Below, piece after piece: positions 1 to 11,022 of a stretch of 64,000 nucleotides of DNA. The notes beneath the pieces are model-generated. The model did not search any database. It was not told where the DNA came from and worked only from the letters and a program-made list of their open reading frames with translations. The position numbers were made by a program, and so were the translations under genes. Source of the stretch: Scalesia atractyloides (Eukaryota; Streptophyta; Magnoliopsida; Asterales; Asteraceae); assembly GCA_947069175.1 (NCBI GenBank), contig CAMTDV010000023.1:88133563-88197562 (forward strand), written 5' to 3'. How positions within the stretch are numbered: the first letter of the stretch is position 1; each line of letters opens with the position of its first letter.

Positions 1-1600
1 TATCGGCTCCTGGGTGTATAGAATATCGCGTTTTGTGAGCTTCATTCATAAGAGTTTCACGAAGATTGTTGTGGTTAGGAATCCAGATACGATCTAGGTA
101 ATACAGGATACCGTCTGATTTAGTTTCAAGTTTTAGCTCGGCTCCACAGGACATCTCCTTTCGTACATCTTCTTCTGTTATTGAAACGTGTTGGGCTTCT
201 CGAATTTGATCTTTAATGTCGGTTATAATTTGCGAACATAGAAGATGAATGGAGTTCGCATAACCCTTTCGACTAAGTGCATCAGCCACCACATTTGCTT
301 TACCAGGTGGTATCTAATTTCACAGTCGTAATCATTTAGAAGTTCGACCCATCTTCGTTGCCTCATGTTTAACTCTTTTTGATTGAAGATATGTTGGAGA
401 CTCTTATGGTCAGTGTATATTTCACACTTAGTACCATAGAGGTAATGTCTCCATATCTTAAGAGCGAATACAACGGCTCCAAGTTCTAGGTCATGAGTGG
501 TGTAGTTCTTTTCATGTGTCTTGAGTTGTCTCGAGGCATAAGCTATGACTTTTCCTCTTTGCATGAGAACGCAGCCTAATCCTTGCCCTGACGCGTCGCA
601 ATAGACTACAAAATCATCACAACCTTCAGGAAGAGTGAGGATTGGTGCATCACAAAGTTTTTGTTTAAGAGTTTGAAAAGCTTCTTCTTGCTTGGGTCCC
701 CATACGAAAGGCTTTCCCTTATGAGTTAAAGCCGTGAGTGGCACAGCAATGCGAGAGAAGTTTGAAATGAACCGACGATAATAGCCAGCTAGTCCAAGAA
801 AAGATCTTACTTCAGTTGGTGTACGTGGAGCTTGCCATTCTTGAACTGCTTTGATCTTTGAAGGGTCAACATGTATTCCCTTGTCATTGACTACATGCCC
901 GAGGAATTGCACCTCTTTTAACCAGAATTCACATTTAGAGAACTTGGCATAAAGCTTTTCCTTTTCAAGAAGTGCAAGAACGAGTCGAAGATGACGCTCA
1001 TGATCAGCTTTAGATTTTGAATAAATAAGAATATCGTCGATGAAAACTATAACAAATCGATCAAGGTAAGGTTTGCAGACTCTGTTCATTAGGTCCATGA
1101 AGATAGCTGGTGCGTTGGTTAATCCAAACGGCATAACCATGAATTCATAGTGGCCATAACGAGTTCGAAAAGCAGTCTTAGGGACGTCTTCTTCATGCAC
1201 TCTAAGTTGATGATAGCCAGATCGAAGATCGATTTTCGAAAAGCAGCTGGCACCTTGTAGTTGGTCAAGAAGATCATCAATGCGAGGTAAAGGATAGCGA
1301 TTCTTGATGGTTAACTTGTTGAGCTCTCTGTAGTCGATGCACATACGAAAAGATCTATCTTTATTCTTTACAAAAAGGACAGGTGCACCACAAGGCGATG
1401 AGCTAGGACGTATGAATCCCTTGTCAGTCAACTCTTGCAATTGACTGGCTAGCTCTTGCATTTCAGAGGGGGCTAACCTATATGGAGACTTTGCAACTGG
1501 TGTAGCACCAGGTATAAGATCAATACGGAATTCGACGTCTCTAATTGGAGGAAGTCCTGAAATGTCGTCAGGAAAAACTTGTGGGAAGTCTTTTACTACA
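1..1600 (-). CDS. pol: Ty3/gypsy pol: reverse transcriptase, RNase H and integrase N-terminus (partial, frameshifted)
   Basis: Copies element RNA into DNA in cytoplasmic particles. From about 1600 downward the translation gives the protease-RT linker, then RT with SKIDLRSGYHQLRV, MPFGLTNAPAIFM and the catalytic FIDD box (around 1040). RNase H follows with VYCDASGQGLG, a YASRQL box and TDHKSLQHI. At about 312-318 the frame shifts by one base: the conserved YHPGKAN-type end of RNase H is read as YHLVKQM, and the correct frame resumes as VVADAL. Bases 1-222 translate in another frame to the RH-integrase linker and the start of the integrase zinc domain (RIWIPN, then NEAHKTRYSIHPGA). The integrase core lies beyond the window. 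RT family assignment is certain. Activity is unlikely with the frame breaks as read. Confidence 0.9.
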
Positions 1601-1609
1601 GGAATGTCT

Positions 1610-2756
1610 TCAAGTTTCTTCTCTGTGGTTCCCTTTTTGATGATATGGGCTAAAAACGCGACATAATTCTTGCGAAATATTTTTGAGCTTGAAGAAAGAC
1701 ATTAAGCTGAGCCCTTTCGACGAGGTTTCTCCAATGATTCGAAGAGTCTGACCGTTTGAAAGAGGAATACGAATAAATTTTTCACGACAAACAACTTCCG
1801 CCTGATGTTGACTGAGCCAATCCATACCGATTATGATGTCAAAACTTCCCAGCTTCATAGGAATAAGGTCGACTGAGAAATCGTGGTCGTTTAAGGTGAG
1901 TGTACAGTTGCGTAAAATAGAGTCTAATGAAACTGGTTTCCCGTTCGCAACTTCTACCGTTATGGATTCCGTGAGCTTATCCCGATTTTTGCTTAAGATA
2001 GGTTCAAATTCTAATGACACAAAACTTCTATCCGCACCAGTATCAAATAACATAGAGGCATATCTACCATTTATAAGTAACGTACCGTTGACCACATTGC
2101 GGTCAGCTCTGGCCTGGTTCGCGTTAATATTGAAAGCTCTTCCTCTTGCAGGTGGAGGAGCTTGGTTCGCTTGATTCACTGGGTTGGCTTGGGCCTGAGC
2201 ATGAATAATGTTTACCAACCTTGGACAAGTGTTTCTGAAGTGGCTGGGGTCTCCGCAATTGAAGCAAGCCCGCATAGGTTGGCCCATAGGATAATTGGGT
2301 TGGTAGTATGTTTGGGCTAAATGTTGGGTGGGTGGAAATGGTAGAGGTTGTTGTGCTTGACCCATTAACTGTTGGTGGGTTTGGGTTAAAGGTTGGTGGC
2401 GGTTTGTTCGTTGAGGCATGCGGCAGTTTTGAACAGTATGTCCTGCGCGACCGCAGCCGGTGCAGTATTGGCAAGGATGATCAGGGGAATGGTGATATTG
2501 GCAACGGTTACATTTTGGTAACGGGCCTGTGTAGGGTCTTCTGTATGGTGCGAGGTGAAGGAGTGACTTGAGTAATGGGTGCAGCAGGAATAGGGGTGTT
2601 GGTTTGGGTAACTGCAAAATTTCTGGTGTTGCGCTTCCTCTTATTAGCGAACTTAGAGGAAGGAATGGGGTGGTTTGAAGTTTGTCCCTCAACAGGGGCT
2701 TTCTTCTTCTCTTCTTTGAACTTCCCGTTGCGAATTCGGTTTTCGGTCAGTTCAGT
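1610..2756 (-). CDS. Ty3/gypsy gag C-terminal zinc knuckles fused to aspartic protease
   Basis: One open frame carries two cysteine/histidine clusters. The first is unusual (CNRC followed by CQYCTGCGRAGHTVQNC). The second is a standard CCHC knuckle (CFNCGDPSHFRNTC). A linker rich in N and Q follows, then a retroviral-type aspartic protease with LFDTGADRSFV and a downstream IIIGMDWL. Knuckles bind element RNA and the protease matures Gag-Pol. The N-terminal gag is in a different frame, one base off, at about 2757-2762. After about 1690 the frame also leaves the pol frame, with FKLKNISQELCRVF read where the pol linker should start. The gag-only copies in this window share the knuckles but end before the protease. 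Confidence 0.85.
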
Positions 2757-3445
2757 TCTAACTCCATAGCCGCTTCAAGTGTTACTGGTGAAACGCTGAG
2801 AACTGAATCTTGGATTTTCGAGGGAAGTCCTCGAATATAGTGCTCGATCAGACGATAGGTTGGAGTGAATAAATTTGGAACCATTTGGTTCAACTCCAAG
2901 AACCTCTTGTTGTAGGTAGAGTGATCACCCTCCTTTTGCTTTAGAGCATGAAATTCATCCTCCAACTTCTTAATTTCACTTCTAGGACAGAAACGCCTAG
3001 TCATGATTTCCCTTAACTCCTCCCAAGTTAAGGCCATCGCATCTTCAGTTCCCCTCTTCTCTTTCTCAGTATTCCACCAAGTGAGAGCTACTCCAAGTAG
3101 TCTCCCGGTGGCGTATCGAACCTTGTGATCCTCAGGACAATCGCAGTTTAGGAAGGTGTTTTCCATCTCCTCGAACCAATGTAGGAGAGCAGTGACACCC
3201 TCGGTCCCTTCAAATTTAGGAGGATCACAGGACTTAAAATGTTTGTAAGAGCACTTGTTGGTAGGAGGGTTGTCGATGTTCTGGTCCTGTTGTTGGGGAG
3301 GGTTAGTAGGATTTGTAGCAAGGGCTTGTTGTACTTGACCATAATGTCAGGAAGTATCGTGGCCATTTGTTTCGCGATCTGAGTGGCCAAACGTTCCTGA
3401 GACCTTTCCCGATCTTTTACCCCTTCGTTGCTGTCTAGACGACAT
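2757..3445 (-). CDS. gag: Ty3/gypsy gag, N-terminal (retrotransposon gag domain)
   Basis: The structural protein of the particle. The ATG at 3445 matches the MSS start of the gag in the other two copies here. The core reads LTWWNTEK, REIMTRRFCPRSEIKKLEDE, KEGDHSTYNKRFLELNQMVP and IEHYIRGLPSKIQDSV, the usual plant Ty3/gypsy gag domain. It is about 85-90% similar by eye to the gag at 49536 and 7440. One frame change lies near 3380-3400, after the first 14 or so codons, and another at 2757-2762, where GAG TTA is followed by a one-base-short stretch compared with the copy at 49536. The last break coincides with a break in the copy at 7440. Confidence 0.85.
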
Positions 3446-4240
3446 CTACAGGATCATAAAATGAGAAGATTGTGAGTTTATGGTGTCTTTTTAGGTGTCA
3501 TGTGTCTTTAAGAAAATGAAAATAACATAAATATCAATAATGCAACTACATCCATAGGATGTCTTGGGTTCGCTCATGTTGAGCCTCAAATGTCCCCCAT
3601 ACCTTCACCTACATAGTCATGTGGGCCCCCATGGCTATTGGCTTGGTAGGATTCACATTAGTATTGGCAATTTAACACTCGCATCCCCCGAATGCAAACC
3701 ACAAAATATGTTCATGAGATGTTTGGTCGGAACGTGTCCAGGTGTAGACACAATGACAACTCAAAGTGGGATTAGCTCACACGACGTTTGGTATAGCATG
3801 CTTTGGCCTAATAGGTACTTCGTACTCTCATCGTTAGTCCCCAGGTAGGCAAACTGGTCCTTTATTTTGGATTTATACGAATGCCAGCCTAGACAGGACG
3901 TTCCGACTACCGGTACTGGTACCCTTCCAGTTACTACATGCCCGTCATGAGAACTCACTTTGATGAGATTTGAAAACACGAAAATCATTGTAAAAACAAT
4001 CATGATGTGGTGTGTGCTTTCATGGATGTGATATGTTATGAGCATACGATTTCATGATAGGCATTATATGATAATACATACTTATGAACATGCTTGCACA
4101 ATATCAAATGTAACATTTAACATAAAACATATAAACATCATGAAATTTGACATAAACACACAAAATTCTTATAAGTTTCTAATCGACTATAGTATAGGCT
4201 CTAAGGGTCTAATAACCTATCCCATATCCCTATAGTCATG
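3446..4240 (-). other. Leader (5' untranslated internal region) of the autonomous element
   Basis: This stretch lies between the primer site and the gag start. It contains a conserved block (about 3560-3960) that also precedes gag in the two plus-strand copies (6919-7439 and about 49010-49535). The block includes the GTACCGGTA motif, a stretch around GGGGGCCCACATGA and the final GACATCCTATGGA before gag. The conservation suggests an RNA role such as packaging or dimerisation (inference). No long ATG-initiated frame is seen. Confidence 0.7.
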
Positions 4241-4252
4241 GCTCTGATACCA
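4241..4252 (-). other. Primer binding site (initiator tRNA-Met)
   Basis: Minus strand reads TGGTATCAGAGC, complementary to the 3' end of plant initiator tRNA-Met. It lies three bases inside the LTR end (GACA at 4256), as in the plus-strand copy at 48707. Confidence 0.88.
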
Positions 4253-5387
4253 ATCTGTCACACCCCGACCCGGAGCGGAATAAGAGTCGGGGCATAATTG
4301 GGTTATCACCAAAGCTCATGACATTTACTATTATGTTTCATATTTAATAAAGTCAAAGTTACATTTTCAAATATCCAAACATGTTCATTCAATACAAAGG
4401 AAATAAACCAAACATAACAATCCCACTCTAAAACGTTTTATTCTTCTAGTCCAAGTCCTATGTGTTCCTAGCTGCTGCTGGTTCACCTGTATCATGTGTA
4501 AAATGGGAGTTTTTGGGTCAACATAAGTTGGCGAGTGAACCTTATTAGATAAACATTTATTAATAAATTAATTGTTAGTTTATCAATGAAAATTTGTGCA
4601 TAATCATAGATGAGCAAATGTAAATAATCAAGCAATGGCAAATAGCAGTCACAACTATAACATACAATAACACATGACAGCATACATGAACATACCAACA
4701 TCATACTGTAAATAACATAAATGAAACTGTGCGATCAAGGCTCAATCAAACGGAGCCGATCGTATTGCATGTACTGAAAATGAAAATGTCTGTGCGATCA
4801 AGGCTCAATCAAACGGAGCCGATCGTATGTGGGCACGCCAGGTTCAACCGCATAATAAAATGGGGAACATGCTCAACGCTCATAATGTAATGGGGAGCGG
4901 CGGCCTATGAAATTGCATGTACTGAATAATAAATTGCATCCAATAATAACTACTTAACAGCAACAAACTGAATACACAAGTTCATGATATGATGTATGCA
5001 CAATGGTTTAGTAATAATATATATATACAAAGACACATGATACACCCCAAAACGTGATTAAAACGGGGAATTTGTAAGATTCACTCACCTTGGGTGCGTT
5101 GGATTTGAGATGGTGATATGCGCACGAATTAGATGAGCGGAATAACGAGGATTACTAACCTAAATAATAACGGAAAAATATATTAAATGGGTGGATTTTA
5201 TTAAGGATTTTAATGAAATTTTTATATATATTTTTGTGAGTTTATGGCTATTTTCTATCTTTAAAAATGTTATTTTTAAGTATTTTTAATTGATTTTTAA
5301 ATTAAATTAAATAAATAAAAATAAAAAAAATTTGTTTATTTAGCGTTGACCGTTGACCGTTGACCGGTTCGGTCAGCGTATTAGTTT

Positions 5388-5802
5388 GCGCCGGGTGAGG
5401 CTCGAACCCGAGACCTCCCGTTCGCGTGCACGCAGCTCTACCAACTGAGCTACGTGTCTAACCCGAAATAATCTTGTTTTTAATTATATTTATACACTTA
5501 TTCAATTTAACCGAATTTCCTTTATTTGCAAAAACATTTTAATTCAATCGGACCGGTGCTCGTGACGGGTTTTCGAACGCGCGAAGTGTGGTTCATGTTG
5601 CACACAGTCCACCGCTGGACTGTGTGTCTAACCTAGTTATTATCTCGGTTTTTATTATACTTAACAACTAACTGGGTTATCCCAATTTAGTTTAAACAAA
5701 AAGGCCTTTTATTATACAAGGAGTGCGTATAGCAGGAATCGAACTCGGGACGTGCGTTTGTATTTTGCACACAGTCCACCGCTGGACTGTGTGTCTAACC
5801 CG
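5388..5802 (-). repeat. tRNA-like tandem array inside LTR (three units)
   Basis: On the minus strand three units begin with a shared TTAGACAC leader, at about 5802, 5636 and 5465. Two have an 11-bp hairpin CACACAGTCCA/TGGACTGTGTG around a GCGG loop, then a GTTCGA-type box. The third has TAGCTCAGTTGGTAGAGC, identical to the A-box/D-arm of several plant tRNAs, followed by GGGTTCGAGCC. Spacing is about 170 bp. They look like degenerate tRNA-derived modules. No unit folds as an obviously complete functional tRNA by eye. Confidence 0.7.
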
Positions 5803-6656
5803 TTTATAATTCCGATTTTAATTAACCTTATGTTATGTTGCGTCTTCATCTTCTTCGTTGATTTTACACAGACAAACATATTCCGACTGTTATGACCGAT
5901 TTATGACTTATACGCTTTTCAGACATTACAAGTAATTTAAAAGTAAAGAATGGAGAGAGTTTGGGGAAAAAGATGTACCGATTGAGGTTGTTCACAGAAT
6001 TCCGGCGGAGGTTCGTCGGTACTGAAAGTGAACTCCGGCTGTTGAAACCAATTAACAGCTTTGTTCGATTATTTAAGAAGTTGAGTCACTTAAACAAGGT
6101 TTAACAGAAGTTTGGGAGATCATACCCGTTCAGGTATGTTTCCGGCAGTTTCAGGAGTTTTCCGGCGAAGGTAAAATTTTCGACAAACGTTGACTAGGAT
6201 CGATTCTGATGGTGGAGTTGTGTTAGTGACTGATTAATCACATGATTGAAACAGAAAGAGTCGGAGGAAATACCGTGTGGATGTGATTCCCGGTTTTCCG
6301 GCGACTTGCAGAATTTTTCCGGCGGTCTGATTCAAGCTTCTCCGGTGGACTGTAAGGTTGAGGAAATGCAATTGGGAGTCTTGCAGAGTGTTTTGAGTCG
6401 CAGGAAAGGTCTAGGATTGAAGTAATCCGAGAATTGAAGACTTTCGGTTATTAAACCGATCCACTTCCGAATTCAAGTTACACTCATGGCAGCATTGATT
6501 GGAATCGTCCGTTTATCGGTTATACTCGCTGAATCGCGAGTATCCAAATCGACTTTGGGTGATTGATAACCGGTTTTAGTTACAATGTGTAAAATCGATT
6601 GATTTACCTTAGTCCATAAAAACTATTTGTTTCCTAAACATGACAGATAACAAACA

Positions 6657-6737
6657 AGTGGCGGAGTGGTCTTGTGATTGGGTGATAAGTCGCTGAAGTG
6701 TCTTGGCTGACCCGGGTTCGAGTCCCGGCAGCTTCAT
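6657..6737 (+). other. Ser/Leu-tRNA-like module on the antisense strand of the LTR
   Basis: Plus strand reads GTGGCGGAGTGGT (A-box-like, as in class II tRNAs), a long variable stretch, then GGCTGACCCGGGTTCGAGTC and CCGGCAGC. The last part forms a strong T-arm-like hairpin (CCGGG/CCCGG) inside GGCTG/CAGC. It is conserved at the same relative place in the other LTRs (10939, 46838, 52223). Confidence 0.6.
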
Positions 6738-7439
6738 AATTTTTTTATTTATTTTATTTTAACTTTTTATCAAATATAATTTTTATAGTTTACTTTATTT
6801 ATTAATTATGTATCGTTTTAACTCAAAATAATCATAAATATTTAATGTAACTTTTATAACTTGATACTGATTACAAAACGGAGCGGGTTTTGAAAACCCG
6901 ATTTTTACAAATGTTACAATCAAAGTAAGTTCTGCGACGGGCATGTAGTAGCTGGAAGGGTACAAGTACCGGTAGTCGGAGCGTCCTGTCTAGGTTGGCA
7001 TTCGTATAAATCCAATATAACGGACCAGTTTGCCTACCTGGGGACTAACGATGAGAGTACGAAGGACCTATTAGGCCAAAGCATGCCACACCAAACGTCG
7101 TTCGAACTAACCCACTTTGAGGTGTCATCGTGTCTACACCTGGACACATTCCGAATATCATACGTTATATACATATTTCTCGATTTTCTCCGGGTTTTAG
7201 TGTACGTAACCAGGCTAACACATGCGAACCATACGAAAAACCCGGTATTCATGGGGGCCCACATGATTACGAAGGTGAAGTATGGCGGCATGCAGGGCCT
7301 AATGACGAGCAAAGCCCAAGACATCCTATGGACGTAGTAGATTTATTTTTCTATTTTTATTTTATGAATGTTCATTCCTAAATGCGACCCATGAACCCAA
7401 AAACATCCAACTCATACTCTTGACATGTATTCCTTGTAG

Positions 7440-8824
7440 ATGTCTTCTAGCCTCGCCCGTAGGAAGATGAGAGCAGGAAAAGCCCGCGAGCGCATGGCTG
7501 CCCAAATCGCTCAACAAATGGCTGCCATAATACCCAACATTGTAATCCAAGTCCAACAAGCACTTACCGCTAATCCTGTCAACCAAGAAGTTCAAAATGT
7601 GGTCAATCGTCCCCCAAATACCACTAAATGCACCTACAAGCATTTCAAATCATGCGACCCTCCAAAATACGAAGGGACTGAAGGTGTCACCACTCTCCTC
7701 CATTAGTTTGAAGAAATGGAGAACATTTTTCTAAATTGCGATTGCCCCGATGCTCGCAAAGTGCGATATGCTACCGGTCGTTTTTATGGAATAGCACTTA
7801 CTTGGTGGAATACAGAAAAGGCCAAACGAGGTGTTGAAGATGCTATGACTTTAACTTGGGATGAATTGAAGGAAATCATGACCAGACGATTTTGCCCAAG
7901 GAGCGAAATCAAGAAATTAGAAGATGAGTTTTATTCGTTGAAGCAAAAGGAAGGCGACCACACCACATACAACAAAAGATTCCTAGAGTTACATCAAATG
8001 GTTCCCAACTTGTTCACTCCCCTCTACCGTTTGATCGAGCACTACATTCGTGGTCTTCCATCAAAGATTCAAGACTCTGTAATAAGTGCCACACCTGCAA
8101 ACTTAGAAGCAGCAATGGAGTTAGTACAGAGCTCACCGAGAACCGAATCCGGAACAAAGACTTCAAGGAGGAGAAGAAGAAGGATAAAGCATCGACTGAA
8201 ACCTCCGACTACACCCAAACCGAATCCCCTTCTCAACCCAATTCTAAGAGAAAAAGAGACGGGCAACTTTTCGCTACTACCCAACGTAATCAACCAATTT
8301 CACACGCCATACCCATCCAAGCTATCCCAATCACCCAAGTGGCACCCAACTCAGCTTACCCAAATAAGAAACCATATCTTGGACCTCACCCTCGATGTAA
8401 CACCTGTTTTTATCACCATCCCCTTACCTTACCTTGTCGACTATGTGCAACTTGTGGACGCTATGGTCATTTGAGCAAGGTTTGCCGCACCTTTCAAAAC
8501 CAAATCTCTCCCCCTACTCAAAACATGATCCAAACCTATCAACAATCCCAATACCCCATGTTCCCATATGTTCGAACTTGTTTCAATTGTGGCGACCCTA
8601 CCCACTTTAGAAACGCATGCCCTCGACTGGTTAACATCATAAACGCTCAAGCTCAATCAAACCCAGTTAACCAAGTAAATCAAGAAAACCAAATCACTAG
8701 GCCACCAGCAAGAGGAAGAGTTTTCAACATCAACGCCAACCCTGTTGAAGATAATGACGGCCCAAACGAAACCACCCAACTAGTCCTCTTCACCGAAAAT
8801 CAAGATTCAACTCCAATCGTTTAG
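7440..8824 (+). pseudogene. gag: gag of the gag-only element (one in-frame stop, one frameshift)
   Basis: Starts ATGTCTTCTAGC with the same start as the copy at 49536. The N-terminal part reads RMAAQIAQQMAAI. The gag core has LTWWNTEKAKRGVEDAM and EIMTRRFCPRSEIKKLEDE. The C-terminal part has CNTCFYHHPLTLPCRLCATCGRYGHLSKVC and the CCHC knuckle CFNCGDPTHFRNAC. Codon 89 or so (7704-7706) is TAG where the relative has TGG. Near 8124 one base is missing compared with the copy at 49536, so the zinc part is read from another frame (8339-8824). It ends with a stop shortly after VFNINANP and has no protease. Written as a pseudogene because of the two lesions. Confidence 0.83.
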
Positions 8825-8845
8825 TTTTATGTTTTTCTTTATGTT

Positions 8846-10460
8846 ATAGAATCGCATAGAACCAATCATAACTTAAGGATAAAGCCAATGAGAATTTGAC
8901 AAGAATATGGTGGATACGCCGCTGGTACTTCCTATATATAAGTATTCTTGTCAAAGGATCGGAGGCATTATCAGGCGGTTATGAGAGGTTCCATGTATAA
9001 ACCGTTGGTGTGATTATTGTTTAGATTATTGTTTATTATTTTCAGTACATGCAATACGATCGGCTCCGTTTGATTGAGCCTTGATCGCACAGACATTTTT
9101 CATTTTCAGTACATGCAATAAGATCGGCTCCGTTTGATTGAGCCTTGATCGCACAAACATTTTTCATTTTCAGTATATGCAATACGATCGGCTCCGTTTG
9201 ATTGAGCCTTGATCGCACAGACATTTCTCATTTTGTTGTGTTTGTTGTAGAGTCACATAGAACAAATCATAACTTGCGGATAAAGCCAATGAAAATTTGA
9301 CAAGAATATGGTGGATACGCCGCTGGTACTTCCTATATATAAGTATTCTTGTCAAAGGATCAGAAGCATTATCAGGCGGTTATGAGAGGTTCCATGCAGG
9401 ATCTAGTAAGTGTTGGTTGTTGTGTTGTTATAGAGTCACATAGAACTAATCATAACTTGCGGATAAAACCAATGAAAATTTGACAAGAATATGGTGGATA
9501 CGCCTCTGGTACTTCCTATATATAAGTATTCTTGTCAAAGGATCGGAGGCATTATCAGGCGGTTATGAGAGGTTCCATGTATAAACCGTTGGTGTGATTA
9601 TTGTTTAGATTATTGTTTATTATTTTCAGTACATGCAATACGATCGGCTCCGTTTGATTGAGCCTTGATCGCACAGACATTTTTCATTTTCAGTACATGC
9701 AATACGATCGGCTCCGTTTGATTGAGCCTTGATCGCACATACATTTTACATTTTCAGTACATGCAGTATGATCTTGTGGTTGTTGTGTTTGTTGTAGAGT
9801 CACATAGAACTAATCATAACTTGCGGATAAAGTCAATGAAAATTTGATGAGAATATGGTGGATACGCCGCTGGTACTTCCTATATATAAGTATTCTTGTC
9901 AAAGGTTCAGAGGCATTGTCAGGCGGTTATGAGAAGTTCTATGTAGGATTTAGTAATTTCTTGGTAACTAATCATAACTTGTGGATAAAACCAACGAAAA
10001 TTTGACAAGAATATGGTGGATACGCCGCTAGTACTTCCTATATATAAGTATTCTTGCCAAAGGATCAGAGGTATTATCAGGCGGTTATGAGAAGTTCCAT
10101 GTAGGATTTAATATTGTCTTGGTTGAAATTTGTGTTTCATTTATATCATCTCGCCATTTAAAGAAATTGGATTGTGTTCTGTTTCTACATAGACTAACCT
10201 CTCCATCACAACAAACGAGAGAGGAACTGTCACAAATCAAACATGTATGCTATCAGAATTGAGACTCAGATATTGGTTGTTGTGTTTATTTATGTTCTAG
10301 AGTTACATCATAGAACCAATCATAACTTACTGATAAAACCAATGAAAATTTGACAAGAATATGGTGGATACGCCGCTGGTACTTCCTATATATAAGTATT
10401 CTTGTCAAAGGATCAGAGGTATTATTAGACGGTTATGAGAAGTTCCATGTAGGTTGTAGT
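8846..10460 (+). repeat. 3' internal tandem array with a conserved 12-bp inverted repeat (six copies)
   Basis: A module of about 150 bases recurs six times, with stems near 8895-8954, 9296-9355, 9478-9537, 9844-9903, 9996-10055 and 10348-10409. Each has TTGACAAGAATA, about 35 bases (GTGGATACGCCGCTGGTACT then CTATATATAAG), then TATTCTTGTCAA, which pairs with the first part. A flanking AATCATAACTT and a GGCGGTTATGAGA are also constant. Two more modules lie in each of the relatives' 3' regions (45840-46400, 51220-51750). Change in the stem is limited. It may be an RNA structure used in packaging or in cis during replication (inference). Confidence 0.78.
9042..9765 (+). repeat. Short palindromic repeat, GATCGGCTC...GAGCC..GATC type (five copies)
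   Basis: Copies near 9056, 9121, 9186, 9645 and 9710 read CGATCGGCTC, nine bases, then GAGCCTTGATCG, giving a stem-loop with a two-base bulge. The period is about 60 bases, with AGTACATGCAATA between. The same repeat occurs inside LTRs of the family (about 4736-4830 reversed, and about 54150). Confidence 0.75.
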
Positions 10461-10938
10461 ATTAGAAGTTTTGCTTTAGGATATAACCATATCCTTCCAA
10501 ACATATCAAAACTCTTACGCATGATATCATAGTTAGCGAATCAACTCTGCTTATCAATATTTTTACCGTAGGCAATAAAAAGCGATTCCTGTAACAGGGT
10601 ACTTAACCCTTACAAGGGACGTTACCGCCTCAAACAAAAACTTAAACTCTTACTCTTTTTCTAAGCATGTAACTGTCAAACTAAACACCATCATTTTTAG
10701 TCAAATATATCACTACTTAAATTTCAGGACGAAATTTCTAAAAAGCAGGGGATACTGTAACATCCGTAAAAAACCGGATTTACCAAACCCGCTCCCTTTA
10801 ATAACCGAACAGTCAGTTAAAAATTTCATTGCGTATTTAATGCCCAAAATAATTTTAAACGATACATAATTAATAAGTATATGGGATATATAATTTGTTT
10901 TTGAAAACTGTTAAAAATAGTGAAATAAAAATAAAATA

Positions 10939-11022
10939 GTGCTGCCGGGTTTCGAACCCGGGTCAGCCAGCGAGTCAATAGCCTTAACACTTAACCATCC
11001 AACCATTGCGCCACTAGTGTAT
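10939..11022 (-). other. Ser/Leu-tRNA-like module, antisense to the LTR
   Basis: Minus strand reads GTGGCGCAATGGTTGGATGG, a variable stretch, then a strong T-arm-like hairpin CCGGG-TTCGAAA-CCCGG inside GGCTG/CAGC. It is at the equivalent place to 6657-6737, 46838-46921 and 52223-52308. Confidence 0.6.

Larger units (their letters stand above)
1..6918 (-). mobile_element. Autonomous Ty3/gypsy LTR retrotransposon, 5' part (3' end lies left of the window)
   Basis: Read on the minus strand the order is LTR (6918 to 4256), tRNA-Met primer site (4252-4241), leader, gag, protease, reverse transcriptase, RNase H and the start of integrase, where the window ends. This is the canonical Ty3/gypsy order, and the chromovirus Tekay/Del-like group is my best guess from the RT and the long LTR. 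The coding part is broken by several single-base shifts. The LTR start at 6918 abuts the leader of a plus-strand relative, so the element probably inserted into that leader. The first five bases after the LTR (6919-6923, ATCAA) are the expected target-site copy. The other copy and the 3' LTR would lie outside the window. Confidence 0.88.
4256..6918 (-). repeat. 5' LTR of the autonomous element (2663 bp)
   Basis: On the minus strand it starts TGTAACATTTGTAAAA and ends CGGGTCGGGGTGTGACA, the same ends as the LTRs at 10756, 46653 and 52038. Inside are two copies of a short palindromic repeat (about 4736-4830), a tandem array of three tRNA-like units (5388-5802), an opposite-strand serine/leucine-tRNA-like module (6657-6737), and CGGTCAACG-type repeats next to the array. 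Long LTRs that hold tRNA-like units are the hallmark of this family. Confidence 0.88.

Noticed and set aside
1833..2571. Plus-strand open frames over the gag/protease region
   Set aside because: Shadows of the minus-strand gypsy coding region.
7130..7381. Leader frame of about 80 codons conserved between two gag-only copies (also 49226-49456)
   Set aside because: No ATG start, many amino-acid-changing differences between copies, and it is broken in the autonomous copy. RNA-level conservation is more likely than a protein.
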